Both the position numbers and the translations under genes were made by a program. Of a stretch of 64,000 nt of DNA, positions 45,938-54,869 are shown piece by piece (within the stretch, counting starts at the first letter, position 1; each line of letters begins with the position of its first letter). The DNA is from Candidatus Undinarchaeales archaeon. GTDB taxonomy: Archaea; SpSt-1190; JASMDC01. The stretch lies in NCBI GenBank assembly GCA_030753015.1, contig JASMDC010000003.1:90780-154779 (forward strand). Direction: 5' to 3'. The notes beneath the pieces were generated by a model, which saw only the letters and a list, made by a program, of their open reading frames with translations, was not told where the DNA came from and made no database searches.

Positions 45938-47270
45938 GGGAGGCCTCGACCGCGTGACCGGGGCTATGGTGTACGACCTGGCCCCGGCACGTGATCTTCT
46001 TCTGGACCTACTTGGACGTGCCCTCAAAGAAGCGGACCCCGCAGCAGCTGTACGCGCGTCCCTTAAGCTCGATGACAATGTCCTTGAGGCCGTCGGGGAG
46101 CATATCCCGCTCGAAACCGACGGGAACGTGTTCGTTATCGCTTTCGGTAAAGCGGCTCCTGCCATGGCGGAAGCTGCTGATGAAATCCTGGGTGATAGGC
46201 TCGCCGGGGGTGTGGTAATAGCGCCGCCCGGTCTTTCTCTGACATCCGATCGACTTGAGTTCATTGTAGGCGGCCACCCCGTGCCCGACCAGGGTAGCGT
46301 CCAAGGGGCTAAGACCGCCATCGCTGTTGCCGAAGCGGCCTGCGAAGGAGATATAGTACTTGTCCTTGTCTCCGGCGGCGGTTCTGCGCTCCTCGCTGCA
46401 CCGGCCGGTATTTCATTGGCAGAGATGCGAACGCTCACACAAGCGCTCCTGGTGAGTGGGGCACCCATATCAGATCTGAACGCGGTACGCAAACATCTCT
46501 CACGGGTGAAAGGTGGGCGGCTAGCAGTTGCCTGCCATCCTGCCCGGACCGTGGCCCTCCTGGTTTCCGACGTGGTGGGGGACGATATGTCGGTCATCGC
46601 GTCCGGTCCCACGGTACCCGATCCGACCACCTGCGCAGACGCCAAGGCGGCACTAATGCGGGCTGATATCAATGCATCATCCACGGTCAAAGATGCATTG
46701 AAGGTCAACGAATCACCCAAGCCTGGGGATCCGCGCTTTGCGAACGTCACCACCCGCCTCATTTTGGGTAATGAGGGGGCTCTGAAAGCGTGCTGTCAAC
46801 TCGCACGAGAAATGGGTGTGAATTCAATCCTAATCTCTGGCGAGCTCGAGGGGGAGAGCCGGGACGTGGGTCGAGCACATGCGGCCCTTGCCCGCTCGGT
46901 GCTCGATGTAGGTGTGCCTGTGGAGCGGCCCGCCCTCCTTGTGTCCGGAGGTGAGACCACGGTGACCGTTCGCGGCGGCGGGAACGGCGGCCCTAACCAG
47001 GAGTTCGCACTTGCCTGTGTGCGACCCTTGGATACTCTTCCCGTTGTCGCACTGGCAGTGGACTCCGATGGCCATGACGGTCCGACCGACGCTGCAGGGG
47101 CGGTAGTGGACGGGACATCCCTCCACCGCGCTCAGGCAGTAGGGCTCGATCCCGATTCTTTTCTTGAGCGGAACAATGCCTATGCATTCTTCGAACAAAT
47201 AGGGGATCTTATACGCATGGGACGAACCGGAACTAACGTAAATGATGTACGGCTTTGTTACATTCCTTGA
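45924..47270 (+). CDS. glycerate 2-kinase (MOFRL family)
   Basis: The protein has the glycerate 2-kinase fold: [11 protein letters not shown]-type [52 protein letters not shown], and a MOFRL C-terminus ([34 protein letters not shown]). It phosphorylates glycerate to 2-phosphoglycerate, feeding the same pool as the phosphoglycerate mutase. The ATG at 45924 overlaps the metK stop; the ATG at 45966 is an alternative nearer the family start. Confidence 0.9.
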   Translation: MLASKGGLDRVTGAMVYDLAPARDLLLDLLGRALKEADPAAAVRASLKLDDNVLEAVGEHIPLETDGNVFVIAFGKAAPAMAEAADEILGDRLAGGVVIAPPGLSLTSDRLEFIVGGHPVPDQGSVQGAKTAIAVAEAACEGDIVLVLVSGGGSALLAAPAGISLAEMRTLTQALLVSGAPISDLNAVRKHLSRVKGGRLAVACHPARTVALLVSDVVGDDMSVIASGPTVPDPTTCADAKAALMRADINASSTVKDALKVNESPKPGDPRFANVTTRLILGNEGALKACCQLAREMGVNSILISGELEGESRDVGRAHAALARSVLDVGVPVERPALLVSGGETTVTVRGGGNGGPNQEFALACVRPLDTLPVVALAVDSDGHDGPTDAAGAVVDGTSLHRAQAVGLDPDSFLERNNAYAFFEQIGDLIRMGRTGTNVNDVRLCYIP

Positions 47271-47346
47271 GCATGCTATTCGACCTCGTCCGGGCGAAGG
47301 TTGCCACGAAGCGCAAAAGGAAGACTGCATGAGTCGCAATATATTC

Positions 47347-48744
47347 CTAGAACGCCTCGAGAAAGGCGGTGTACTCTCGCACCGTCGCGTAGAGATCGTC
47401 CGCGTGGACAACCTCTGCCTCGGCAGAGTGCATGGACCAGATGGCAGGTCCCGAGTCAATAACGGAAGCACCCTTCTGGGCGATGAACTTGGCGATCGTG
47501 CCGCCGCCACCGCCGTCGACCTGGGCGTAGAGCGTGGGCTGGTAGGCGATGCCCTCGCGTTCGTTCATGTCCTGAAGGCGCTCTGATAGCTCGATAGGCG
47601 ATTCGGAGGCGCCATACTTCCCGCCCCGTCCCGTGTAGGGGGCGATGGTGACGCCCTTGCCCGCGTGGGCTCCGTTGGCCTTGTCGTAGTTCTCGGGGAA
47701 TATGGGATTGTAAGCGGCCTTCACGTCGGCAGAGATGCCGGCCGATGCCATGACGACCTCCCGCTTGAAGGCGTCGGGATCCTGGATGTAGGGAACCTCC
47801 TGCCGCGCAGCAGCGAAACCCTTCTCGTCGATGGCCTCCCTGGCCTTGGCCCCTCCGACCACTCCTGAGACCTTGTCGATCACATAGTCAAAGAACGCGC
47901 CCTGTGCGCCGGTCTTGCCGTTGGAGCCGATCTCCTCCTTATCGAAGGCGAACGCGATGGCCGTGCGGCCAGGTGTGCCGATATCGGTTATGGCCTTGGT
48001 GGCCGCGTACGAGCAGATGGTGTCATCGTGCTGGCCCACGAGGGTATCCCCGACACGGTAGGGTTCGGCACGAGGGACGATGGTGAGGGACGCGTTGAGA
48101 AGGTCCTTCCCGGAGATCTCGGTCCCGGCGCTCTCGGAGAGTGCAGCGTAGAAGTCGTCCTTTGTGAAGTATCCGGTGAACACGTCGAGCTTCTCGCCGG
48201 GGAAAGCGTCACCCACCTTCTGGTCGGACTGCTTGTCGAGGTGGGGGAGCTTCTCGGGCACAGTGGCCAGATCGAGCTGGACCTGGTAGGTCTTCCCGTC
48301 CTTGGCGATCTCTCCTCGGAGTTCAAGGGGGCGGGCGAACCACTGGTGCTTCTTGATGCCCCCGTAGTACTGGGTGTCGATGAAGACACCGTCACCCGAG
48401 TCGAACACACCCTCAGCAGCCCGCTTGACATGGAGCTCTGGAGTGTCGAGGTGGGCGAACAGCATGTTGACGCCCTCGGAAAGTTCTTTCGAACCGATGA
48501 CGATACCGGCCACATCGCGGTAGTCCTCTGAGGCAACGTAGACCTTGCGGCCTGCGAGCTCCTCGGTGGACACTCCCGCAGAAATTTCCTTCTCGAGCTC
48601 TTCCACAGGGATAAATCCGGCGGACTCAAGTCGCCGGACCATCTCACGGCCGGTATCGGGAGCGGTGCGTGACGCCTTCTGGAACTCCAGGTAATCCTGG
48701 GCGATGGCATCCCGTTCCGTATTCCCGTTACTGGTCGCGTTCAG
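47347..48744 (-). CDS. M18 family aminopeptidase, second copy, probable CTG start
   Basis: Metal and catalytic residues of M18 peptidases are present: AHLDTPEL, GQHDDTICSY, DKEEIGSNGKTG, and the late SMHSAEAE. It releases N-terminal residues, often Asp/Glu, in the cytoplasm. The first ATG is at 48642, but the frame upstream still matches the other copy (DYLEFQK; TGREMVRRLE), so translation must start earlier. The only in-frame candidate after the previous stop is CTG at 48744, 6 nt after GGAGGG. It follows the first copy by 15 nt. Confidence 0.88.
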   Translation of the reverse strand: MNATSNGNTERDAIAQDYLEFQKASRTAPDTGREMVRRLESAGFIPVEELEKEISAGVSTEELAGRKVYVASEDYRDVAGIVIGSKELSEGVNMLFAHLDTPELHVKRAAEGVFDSGDGVFIDTQYYGGIKKHQWFARPLELRGEIAKDGKTYQVQLDLATVPEKLPHLDKQSDQKVGDAFPGEKLDVFTGYFTKDDFYAALSESAGTEISGKDLLNASLTIVPRAEPYRVGDTLVGQHDDTICSYAATKAITDIGTPGRTAIAFAFDKEEIGSNGKTGAQGAFFDYVIDKVSGVVGGAKAREAIDEKGFAAARQEVPYIQDPDAFKREVVMASAGISADVKAAYNPIFPENYDKANGAHAGKGVTIAPYTGRGGKYGASESPIELSERLQDMNEREGIAYQPTLYAQVDGGGGGTIAKFIAQKGASVIDSGPAIWSMHSAEAEVVHADDLYATVREYTAFLEAF

Positions 48745-48759
48745 GTGTATCCCTCCTGT

Positions 48760-50184
48760 TCAGCTCTCGAGGTAGGCCTCGATCTCCTGCTCGCACGAGT
48801 AGAGGTCGACCACGTGGGCAATCTCCGATGCGGGGGAGTGCATGCTCCAGAGAGCAGGGCCTGTGTCGATAGTGTCAACTCCCTTCTGGGCGATGAACTT
48901 GGCGATCGTACCGCCGCCACCGCCATCCACCTTTCCGAGGAGACCCGGTTGGTAGGGGATGGAGTTGCGGGCGTTGATGGCACCGAGCTCCTCCGTAGCG
49001 CCGATCGGTGCCTCAGATGTGGAGTACTTGCCTCCCGAGCCCGTGTACGGGGTGACTGTAACGCCCTCACCGAGGTGGGCCGAGTTGCGCGGATCGAAGT
49101 TCTCGGGGAAGATCGGGTTGTAGGCGGCGTTGACGTCCGCTGAGAGCGCCTTGGAGGCGTAGAGCACCTCACGCTTGAACGCGCCGGCGTCCCTGAGGAA
49201 CTGCTCTTCCTTGTACACATCACCGAATTCCTTCGCCTTGAGCTTCTCGGTGACCTCGGCGCCTTTGACCACTCCCGTGACCTTGTCGACCACATAGTCG
49301 AAGAAGGCGCCTTGGCCCCCGGTCTTGCCGTTGGAGCCGATTTCCTCCTTGTCGAATCCGATGACGATTGCTGTGTGCTTTGGTGTCCCGATGCGGGTTA
49401 TGGCCTCGGTCTGTGTGTAGGAACAGATTGTATCGTCGTGCTGGCCGACGAGCGCTTCGCCCACACGGTAGGGATCGCCCCGGGGGACGACGGTGAGGTA
49501 CGAATTGACCAGGTCTTCCTTTGTGATCTCGATGCCCGCCTTATCGGACACGGCCGCGAGGAAGTCAGCCTCCTTGAAGTAGCCGGTGAACACGTCGAGC
49601 TTCTCTCCTGGGAAGGCGTCGCCCACCTTCTGACCGGACTGCTTGTCGAGGTGGGGGAGCTTCTCTGGTACCGTGGCAAGGTCGATGGTGAAGTGGTGGA
49701 GCTTGCCATCCTTGGACACCTCTCCTCGGAGCTCGAGGGGGCGGGCGAACCACTGGTGCTTTTTGATCCCACCGTAGTACTGTGTGTCGAGGAACACGCC
49801 GTCGCCGTCGGTGTCGAAGATACCGCCTTCGGCACGCTTGACGTGGAGCTCGGGTTTGTCCATGTGCGCGTACGCTAAGTTCATTCCCTGCTCCAGGCCT
49901 TCTTCTCCGATGACGATGCCTGCGACGTTCCGGAAGTCCTCCGAGGCGATGTAGACCTTCTGGCCCACGAGCTCCTCGTACGAAGCGCCCTCCTTGACCT
50001 CCTCTCCCAGATCCTCGATGGACCGGAATCCGGCGGCCTCTAGACGGCGGACGGTCTCCCTTCCAGTCTCCCAGACGGTCTTTGATTCCTTCTGGAAATC
50101 GAGATAGTCGTTGACCATCTCGTCCATTTCACCTCGCTGGGCATCTGTGAGCTTGTCGATCGCGCGGGTCTTTTCTTCGGCCAT
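48760..50184 (-). CDS. M18 family aminopeptidase, first copy
   Basis: The metal-binding set is AHMDKPEL, GQHDDTICSY, FDKEEIGSNGKTG, and SMHSPASE. The 474 residues are near the family's normal length. It is very similar along its length to the next gene, so this is a tandem duplication. An ATG at 50184 follows GGTGAT, and two TATA-like blocks lie upstream. Cytosolic dodecameric aminopeptidase in the family. Confidence 0.92.
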   Translation of the reverse strand: MAEEKTRAIDKLTDAQRGEMDEMVNDYLDFQKESKTVWETGRETVRRLEAAGFRSIEDLGEEVKEGASYEELVGQKVYIASEDFRNVAGIVIGEEGLEQGMNLAYAHMDKPELHVKRAEGGIFDTDGDGVFLDTQYYGGIKKHQWFARPLELRGEVSKDGKLHHFTIDLATVPEKLPHLDKQSGQKVGDAFPGEKLDVFTGYFKEADFLAAVSDKAGIEITKEDLVNSYLTVVPRGDPYRVGEALVGQHDDTICSYTQTEAITRIGTPKHTAIVIGFDKEEIGSNGKTGGQGAFFDYVVDKVTGVVKGAEVTEKLKAKEFGDVYKEEQFLRDAGAFKREVLYASKALSADVNAAYNPIFPENFDPRNSAHLGEGVTVTPYTGSGGKYSTSEAPIGATEELGAINARNSIPYQPGLLGKVDGGGGGTIAKFIAQKGVDTIDTGPALWSMHSPASEIAHVVDLYSCEQEIEAYLES

Positions 50185-50237
50185 GAGTTATCACCTATGA
50201 GTAGTAACGTTCTACTTGCATACTTATAGTGTTAAAG

Positions 50238-50250
50238 TCATATATAAATG
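50238..50250 (-). promoter_or_regulatory. TATA box of the M18 operon
   Basis: On the reverse strand CATTTATATATGA lies 54-66 nt before the ATG at 50184. A second weaker box, ACTATAAGTAT, is closer (about 50221-50231). Confidence 0.5.
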
Positions 50251-50356
50251 TTTCTCCCGGGCAGGGGTGAATAGCGTCGATCGCTCGCATTCGGCAGGTA
50301 TTTCCTGGGAAAAGTAGATGGTTCAGAGCACTCCGGGACACTTGCAGAGATGCGAG

Positions 50357-50383
50357 TGCCACCCCCAGGAGCTGGGTGTGGCA
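50357..50383. other. hairpin in the 250-nt spacer between two reverse-strand genes
   Basis: TGCCAC pairs with GTGGCA and CCC with GGG across a 7-nt loop, with one mismatch. It is flanked by purine-rich sequence. It could be a terminator for the downstream-facing unknown gene or part of a small RNA; nothing decides between these. Confidence 0.3.
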
Positions 50384-50437
50384 GGTAGGTGGGGTTGGGG
50401 TAAAAAGGAAAGAAGGGGGGAAAGGGGTACAGGGGAT

Positions 50438-50749
50438 TTAAAAAGCCTTCTTTAGTGAGAAATAAATGTCGTCAAAGTAGCGCTTGTCGACGTTTATGAG
50501 CTCGTCCGAGCCGTCCTCGAGGAGCAACCGTAGCCTGCGGAAGTCCATGACTCCCTCGGATCCAATATCTATAATAGAGTCTCTGGGGAATGACTTCCAT
50601 TGGGCGCTGAGGCGCTCGACGTGCTTAATATGAAGTTCGTCCGGCGTGATTACACAGCAAGGATTCCTGCCGACCACCTTGGCATTATCAAGGCACATCA
50701 AGTCGGCGGGTGTGAACATCGGGGTGCCCTCCGCCTTTGTTATCATCAT
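50438..50749 (-). CDS. uncharacterised protein, 103 aa
   Basis: I recognise no family. The N-terminal half carries CLDNAKVVGRNPCCVITPDEL and the C-terminal half looks like a PH/GRAM-like strand pattern (FPRDSIIDIGSEGVMDFRRLRLLLEDG ends in a helix, FDDIYFSLKKAF), cut here to short pieces. A strong TATA box 22-31 nt upstream suggests a leaderless message and supports the gene being real. Confidence 0.55.
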   Translation of the reverse strand: MMITKAEGTPMFTPADLMCLDNAKVVGRNPCCVITPDELHIKHVERLSAQWKSFPRDSIIDIGSEGVMDFRRLRLLLEDGSDELINVDKRYFDDIYFSLKKAF

Positions 50750-50770
50750 GGAGTGACAACACCAAGGCGC

Positions 50771-50780
50771 ATATATAAAA
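50771..50780 (-). promoter_or_regulatory. TATA box of the 50749 gene
   Basis: On the reverse strand TTTTATATAT lies 22-31 nt before the ATG at 50749. Confidence 0.55.
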
Positions 50781-50920
50781 GACCCTGAAACTTACGGTTT
50801 TTTCACAGCAATTATCAGGATATCACTTGCTTAGAATCAGGTATAACGCCTAATAAATGTTCCATACGGTTCCAAAAAGAAATTACACCCGAATTAAACC
50901 GCATTGACGAAAATATTTGC

Positions 50921-51205
50921 TTAATCCTGATCAGATTCGCCCTGCTCATGCCACTTGAAGCCCGTCGATGCGATAGGGTGTGGGGCGAGCCTCCGAGCGA
51001 GCGGCCAATGTGTGCTGGTGCGTGGCATGTAATCCTTGCAACCACAGGCAGGACAGGCTTTAGTAACACACTCGGGGTGGAATTGCTTCTCGCATGAAGG
51101 GCATGTAACATAGTCGCGTTCTATATCACCATTGCATGCAGCGCATACGCCAGCATCATCGACCACGGTAAATGCCGCCCTAGGATCCAATTGCGCTCTC
51201 GACAT
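50921..51205 (-). CDS. small RING-like zinc-binding protein
   Basis: The spacing CAAC, then CPSC ten residues on, FHPEC, and CPAC gives eight possible zinc ligands (seven Cys, one His) in the order of a RING or related treble-clef finger. The rest is basic and Trp-containing (HWPLARRL). In archaea, such fingers could act in protein or RNA binding; ubiquitin-like function is not shown by context. The ATG at 51205 overlaps the preceding gene's end by 26 nt; a GTG near 51169 is an alternative start. Confidence 0.55.
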   Translation of the reverse strand: MSRAQLDPRAAFTVVDDAGVCAACNGDIERDYVTCPSCEKQFHPECVTKACPACGCKDYMPRTSTHWPLARRLAPHPIASTGFKWHEQGESDQD

Positions 51206-52187
51206 CGCATCTGCCCTTGATCATAGCCTCCTCTTTTAGGGAGTGTCCTTCGTACGCGATGGACATGATCGCGCGATTGAAGAACGCACGTAGCTGCTTA
51301 CCATGGACAGGGATGATTGCGCCCATCTCGTTCGCAAGCTCAGAAATGTTAACATTCCCGAGCGGGACACCGACCTTCTCGAACACCCATAAGTAATTGT
51401 TGATGTAGGCCTCAACATCGATCATGCCGACGGCGATGACCTCTCCGCCTAACACGGCCTTGCGAGCATCAATTGAGATGCCCCACTTACCAAGGTCGTC
51501 TATTTTGATGTCATCTCGTGGATTAATGAGTGGATCGAGGAGGTTGTACAGGAAAGGTTTCCCTCGGATCTTCTCTCGCATGAGAGATGCGATTTGTTCG
51601 AGCGCCTCGTTGTTGGCTTTCTTATCGGCCTCTGCGGGGAATGCAGCAATAACAAGTCCCTCTTCCAAATTGCGAATCACAAGGTCATCGTCCTCGAGAG
51701 CACTCATAACGACCTCCTCCCAAGCATTGCGGGGGGAGAGGAGTTCGGGAGTGGCTGCAACGAGGATTTGGTGTTGCACACCATCGCCTTCACCGTGGTG
51801 CACGATTCGGGGGAGTGTGAGTTCAAAACGACGCTTTGTGCCCATGCTCTCTATTATATCAGCGGTCTCGTCATCGTTCGCCCCCTGAGCGACATAGACT
51901 GCCACGGGGAGTTCGGAAGCCTCGCCCTCTGAAGGGAAACCGACCAACAAGGCGTTCGCAGGAATCCCTTTAGGGGGGGAGGTTAATGGCTCGAAAGTAA
52001 CGGTGTAATCGTTAATGGTGCTCCCTGCATAGGAAATACCCCATAGTGTAGATACCTTCAGGCCGCTCTTCTCAAGTGAGCGGACAGACCGCTTCAGGTG
52101 ACCCTCGAGATCGGGGAGATACCTGAAGACGGGGAACGGGATGTTTGCTAGCCCGGGGGTAACTCCTTTGGGCTTCTTGTCGGCCAC
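51180..52187 (-). CDS. uncharacterised cytoplasmic protein, 335 aa
   Basis: I do not recognise this soluble protein. It begins VADKKPKGVTPGLANIP, contains an alpha/beta part (NALLVGFPSEGEASELPVAVY) and a C-terminal helical region (QLRAFFNRAIMSIAYEG). It has few Cys and no membrane segments. GTG 52187 overlaps the eL33 stop codon; a longer frame to 52310 runs opposite the ribosomal gene's own frame and looks spurious. It is co-transcribed with the nucleotidyltransferase and eL33 genes. Confidence 0.6.
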   Translation of the reverse strand: MADKKPKGVTPGLANIPFPVFRYLPDLEGHLKRSVRSLEKSGLKVSTLWGISYAGSTINDYTVTFEPLTSPPKGIPANALLVGFPSEGEASELPVAVYVAQGANDDETADIIESMGTKRRFELTLPRIVHHGEGDGVQHQILVAATPELLSPRNAWEEVVMSALEDDDLVIRNLEEGLVIAAFPAEADKKANNEALEQIASLMREKIRGKPFLYNLLDPLINPRDDIKIDDLGKWGISIDARKAVLGGEVIAVGMIDVEAYINNYLWVFEKVGVPLGNVNISELANEMGAIIPVHGKQLRAFFNRAIMSIAYEGHSLKEEAMIKGRCDVESAIGS

Positions 52188-52188
52188 C

Positions 52189-52449
52189 CTATTCGCCGAT
52201 CTCGACGTTGGTACTGATGGCCTGGCCAGGCAGTCCCTTGTCGAACCGTGCCCTAAGTGCCCCCTTGGTCCCGTGTGTGTGGGTGAGGGTGCCGACGATG
52301 GTCTTGCCACCAGTGCTGGTCCAAGTGACCTTCTTACCTATGAAATCCTTGGCCTTATCCTTGGAGTCGATGCCCTTGACCTTCACGATGAACTGGTTGT
52401 TTTGTTGGGTGTGTCGTCCCATGCGGTAGTTCGCGATAGTTCCCTTCAT
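52189..52449 (-). CDS. rpl35ae: large subunit ribosomal protein eL33 (L35Ae)
   Basis: The 86 residues fit archaeal L35Ae: MKGTIANYRMGRHTQ, IVKVKGIDSKDKAKDFIGKK and VTWTSTGGKTIVGTLTHTHG, then ALRARFDKGLPGQAI. The family occurs in archaea and eukaryotes only, so it anchors the domain assignment. The ATG overlaps the nucleotidyltransferase stop by 4 nt. Confidence 0.95.
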   Translation of the reverse strand: MKGTIANYRMGRHTQQNNQFIVKVKGIDSKDKAKDFIGKKVTWTSTGGKTIVGTLTHTHGTKGALRARFDKGLPGQAISTNVEIGE

Positions 52450-53669
52450 TTTCTTGCCCCCTTGACGAACTGTGGGGTGAGGTCCACTACGGCCCGGGAG
52501 GGGAACTCCACTCCAACACGGATGATGCTGGTGCGGTGCTCCTTCTCTAAGGCGTTCAAGATGATCTGCACGAGGCCCTGGCCGATGACGGGTACGTGGT
52601 TGGAATTCTCGATGGTCTTGAAGAGAAGGCTGGGTTCGCTCTCCTTGAACTTACCCACCTCTAGCTTATCGTTCACCGAGGCCACCCACACGTGCTTGAG
52701 GTTCTTCTCAAGGTAGATGGCGATATAGACCTCTTTCTCGAACACCCAAGCATAGCCACGCTTCTTGCCGCCCTCGTAGAGCCAGAACACCTTGGCCGTG
52801 TTCTTCAGCTTGTCCTTGAGCTGACGTGCGCGTTCGCCCTTTTTGAGGAATGTGTCGGAGATATCCTCCATCTTTTTGCAGAAGTCCTCCACTTCCCGTT
52901 GGAACTGACCGATGTCATCGGGTGTGATCTTGGAGGCGGTCTCGTGCTCAATTTCCTTGTGGATAAGGAAAATCTTGTTGTATGTCTCGATATACTTGGC
53001 GTCGATGAGCCCCGGTTTGAGGAGGTGTTCCTCGATAGCATCCCCGATCTCCTTGGGGCGTGCAGGGGGCATATCAAGGGCCATGAGCGCTCCGTTGGCG
53101 GACCACGAAGCGGCCCGGAAAAGCCTCTCGGCGCTCCACTCCATGTATTTATCGACACGCTTGAGGTATGATTTGGACCCGTCCATCTGCTTCCACACCG
53201 CTTCGCGTGTGGGTCGGATGGCCCCTGAGAGCAGGAGCTTCTTGATGGGTTTGAAGAATCCGGAGTCGTACACGGGTACCCCCTCGCGTACGAAGTTGAA
53301 GAAAATTGCGTCTCCGTGGCGGATGTAGTCCCAGAACTCTGTTACGAGATGGAGCTGGATATGGAGCTTCTTATCCATCTGTGCAGCGATCTCGGAGAGC
53401 TTTCTATGGAGCTTCTCACGGATTTCCTGGGGCATTCCACCGCGCTCGACGGTATCATCGACGATGACAAGGACGTCGATGTCGCTCGTTGACTTGAAGT
53501 CACCACGGGCAAAAGAGCCGAACACGATGACAGCGCGGGTATACTGGCCGAATTTCTCTCGCACGATGCCGGTGAACCGCTTCACTACCTCAATTCGCTT
53601 CTTGACGGCGAGTTTCTTGAGGTTCTTGCGCGGTGTTACTGACCGCTTGGGCTCTTCCTTCTCTGCCAT
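52446..53669 (-). CDS. nucleotidyltransferase-domain protein
   Basis: Residues 45-80 hold a polymerase-beta-type nucleotidyltransferase motif (VIVFGSFARGDFKSTSDIDVLVIVDD) with the Gly-Ser and paired Asp. A helical HEPN-like region follows (around 185-270), and a C-terminal part (VFEKEVYIAIYLEKNLKHVWV) I do not recognise. It probably transfers a nucleotide to RNA, protein or a small molecule. It leads the eL33 operon; a TATA-like CTTTAAAAAAC is near 53697-53707 on its strand. Confidence 0.7.
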   Translation of the reverse strand: MAEKEEPKRSVTPRKNLKKLAVKKRIEVVKRFTGIVREKFGQYTRAVIVFGSFARGDFKSTSDIDVLVIVDDTVERGGMPQEIREKLHRKLSEIAAQMDKKLHIQLHLVTEFWDYIRHGDAIFFNFVREGVPVYDSGFFKPIKKLLLSGAIRPTREAVWKQMDGSKSYLKRVDKYMEWSAERLFRAASWSANGALMALDMPPARPKEIGDAIEEHLLKPGLIDAKYIETYNKIFLIHKEIEHETASKITPDDIGQFQREVEDFCKKMEDISDTFLKKGERARQLKDKLKNTAKVFWLYEGGKKRGYAWVFEKEVYIAIYLEKNLKHVWVASVNDKLEVGKFKESEPSLLFKTIENSNHVPVIGQGLVQIILNALEKEHRTSIIRVGVEFPSRAVVDLTPQFVKGARK

Positions 53670-53836
53670 GGCGCTCCTCGGGTGCTAGAGCGTGTAGTTT
53701 TTTAAAGTATCCGGCTCGGTGGCGCTCGCCGTATGCGTGTTCGGGACCCAACCCGTTTTAAAGATTACACGCCTTCCCATCCTCACCTAACGAGCGGCAA
53801 AATCTGTGCCGGCAGACGTGAAAGGAGGATGCGAGT

Positions 53837-54316
53837 ATGTCCATGAAAAAGCATGAGTTCGACAGGAAGCGGACCAAGTGGTTGCGTGAGAAACAGATCC
53901 TTATGGAGAGGGTCGTTCGCTTCCTTCGGGAGAATGCCGAGACCGTATACTCCGGTGAGGAGCTTGAGAAGAAGTTCGGTAAGTTCCTTAAGTTCGAATA
54001 TGGGGTTCTGCTAAGGGATGCGAAAGTGGAGATGATGGAGGGCATGCCGTACTTCTACAGCCCTCTGCCCGATCTCAATCCTCGTCTTACTGTGGGGACG
54101 TGGGTTGAGCATGACTACTGCACATATGAGCATGGCTCGGACCGGTGTACCGTCTTGGGAAAGAGTGGCGTAATCAGCCGCATTGTGGAACCTGACCTCG
54201 ACGCCGACGTGTTCGAACACCGGTACGAGGTGGACTTTGACAATACCATCCTCACACTCAAGAGCAACAACCTTCGTATCATGACCGAGTCCGAACGAGA
54301 GGGTGGGCCCCGATAG
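53837..54316 (+). CDS. uncharacterised protein with possible N-terminal winged helix
   Basis: The 159 residues start with a basic helical region (KRTKWLREKQILMERVVRFL) and a helix-turn-helix-like part (SGEELEKKFGKFLKFEYGVLL). The C-terminal half is beta-rich (GVISRIVEPDLDADVFEHRYEV), like a small barrel. I recognise no family. GGAGG lies about 9 nt before the ATG, and a TATA-like GTTTTAAAG is near 53755. As the gene two places ahead of the BMC operon it could be a regulator, but nothing proves this. Confidence 0.5.
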   Translation: MSMKKHEFDRKRTKWLREKQILMERVVRFLRENAETVYSGEELEKKFGKFLKFEYGVLLRDAKVEMMEGMPYFYSPLPDLNPRLTVGTWVEHDYCTYEHGSDRCTVLGKSGVISRIVEPDLDADVFEHRYEVDFDNTILTLKSNNLRIMTESEREGGPR

Positions 54317-54360
54317 CCATCCTTGCAATCCCTGCACGAGGGGCGGACAGGGCTGCGCTT

Positions 54361-54792
54361 GTGGCCTCGGACCTCGGTTCGGCGCCCTACATCCTTATCA
54401 TAGACACGGAAACGATGAGCGTGGATGCTGTTCGTAACCGGCCTGAAAGGGATGGCCGGGATCCCGGCGAACGGGCAGCCGAACTAATCATAGCTCGGAA
54501 TGCGACGACTGTGCTCATGGGGGACGCGGATCCCCGGGCAGTAGCACTGCTCGAGTCGAGTGGCGCAGAGGTCCGACGAGGCCACAGTGGGACGGTGACG
54601 ACGGTGCTCGAGCGGCAGGTGCCACGTAGTACCATCAGCGTGGACGAGTGTTTCTGTCCGAATTGTAGCTACGCTCACCGGCGCACAGGGGCACGACCCT
54701 GTTTCCAACGCAAATGCCCACAGTGCGGCAGTGCTATGGACCGGCGATGGATTACACCCTATAAGTGGGGCGCGTTCAATCCGGGACAATAG
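54361..54792 (+). CDS. NifX/NifB-like cofactor-binding domain with C-terminal zinc ribbon
   Basis: The N-terminal part fits the dinitrogenase iron-molybdenum cofactor-binding domain (APYILIIDTE; AELIIARNATTVLMG; RRGHSGTVTTVLE). The C-terminus has CPNC and CPQC, a zinc ribbon. GTG 54361 is the first usual start codon, yet the frame upstream still codes for family-like sequence (AILAIPARGADRAALVASD) back to about 54313, where only an ATA overlapping the prior stop is available. Role unknown; it is not evidence of nitrogen fixation. Confidence 0.65.
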   Translation: MASDLGSAPYILIIDTETMSVDAVRNRPERDGRDPGERAAELIIARNATTVLMGDADPRAVALLESSGAEVRRGHSGTVTTVLERQVPRSTISVDECFCPNCSYAHRRTGARPCFQRKCPQCGSAMDRRWITPYKWGAFNPGQ

Positions 54793-54800
54793 CTAAAAGC

Positions 54801-54819
54801 GGAGGGCGCAGCGCCCTCC
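54801..54819. promoter_or_regulatory. perfect inverted repeat just ahead of the BMC operon promoter
   Basis: GGAGGGCGC and GCGCCCTCC (9 bp, perfect) flank a single A, 4 nt ahead of the TATA box and 8 nt after the preceding stop. It may be an operator for the BMC operon or a terminator. Confidence 0.45.
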
Positions 54820-54823
54820 ATAG

Positions 54824-54832
54824 TATTAAATA
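54824..54832 (+). promoter_or_regulatory. TATA box of the BMC operon
   Basis: TATTAAATA lies 38-46 nt before the ATG at 54870, directly after the inverted repeat. Confidence 0.5.
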
Positions 54833-54869
54833 GCTTAGCGTCCTCGCCCTCTCCCGATAACGAGAGCGG

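Noticed and set aside
51180-52310. Longer start (52310) for the 335-residue unknown protein
   Set aside because: The extra 41 codons overlap almost half of the eL33 gene and read as low-complexity sequence; GTG 52187 fits directly after the eL33 stop.
54361-54792. Nitrogen fixation gene cluster
   Set aside because: Only an isolated NifX-like domain with a zinc ribbon is present; there are no nitrogenase or other Nif genes.
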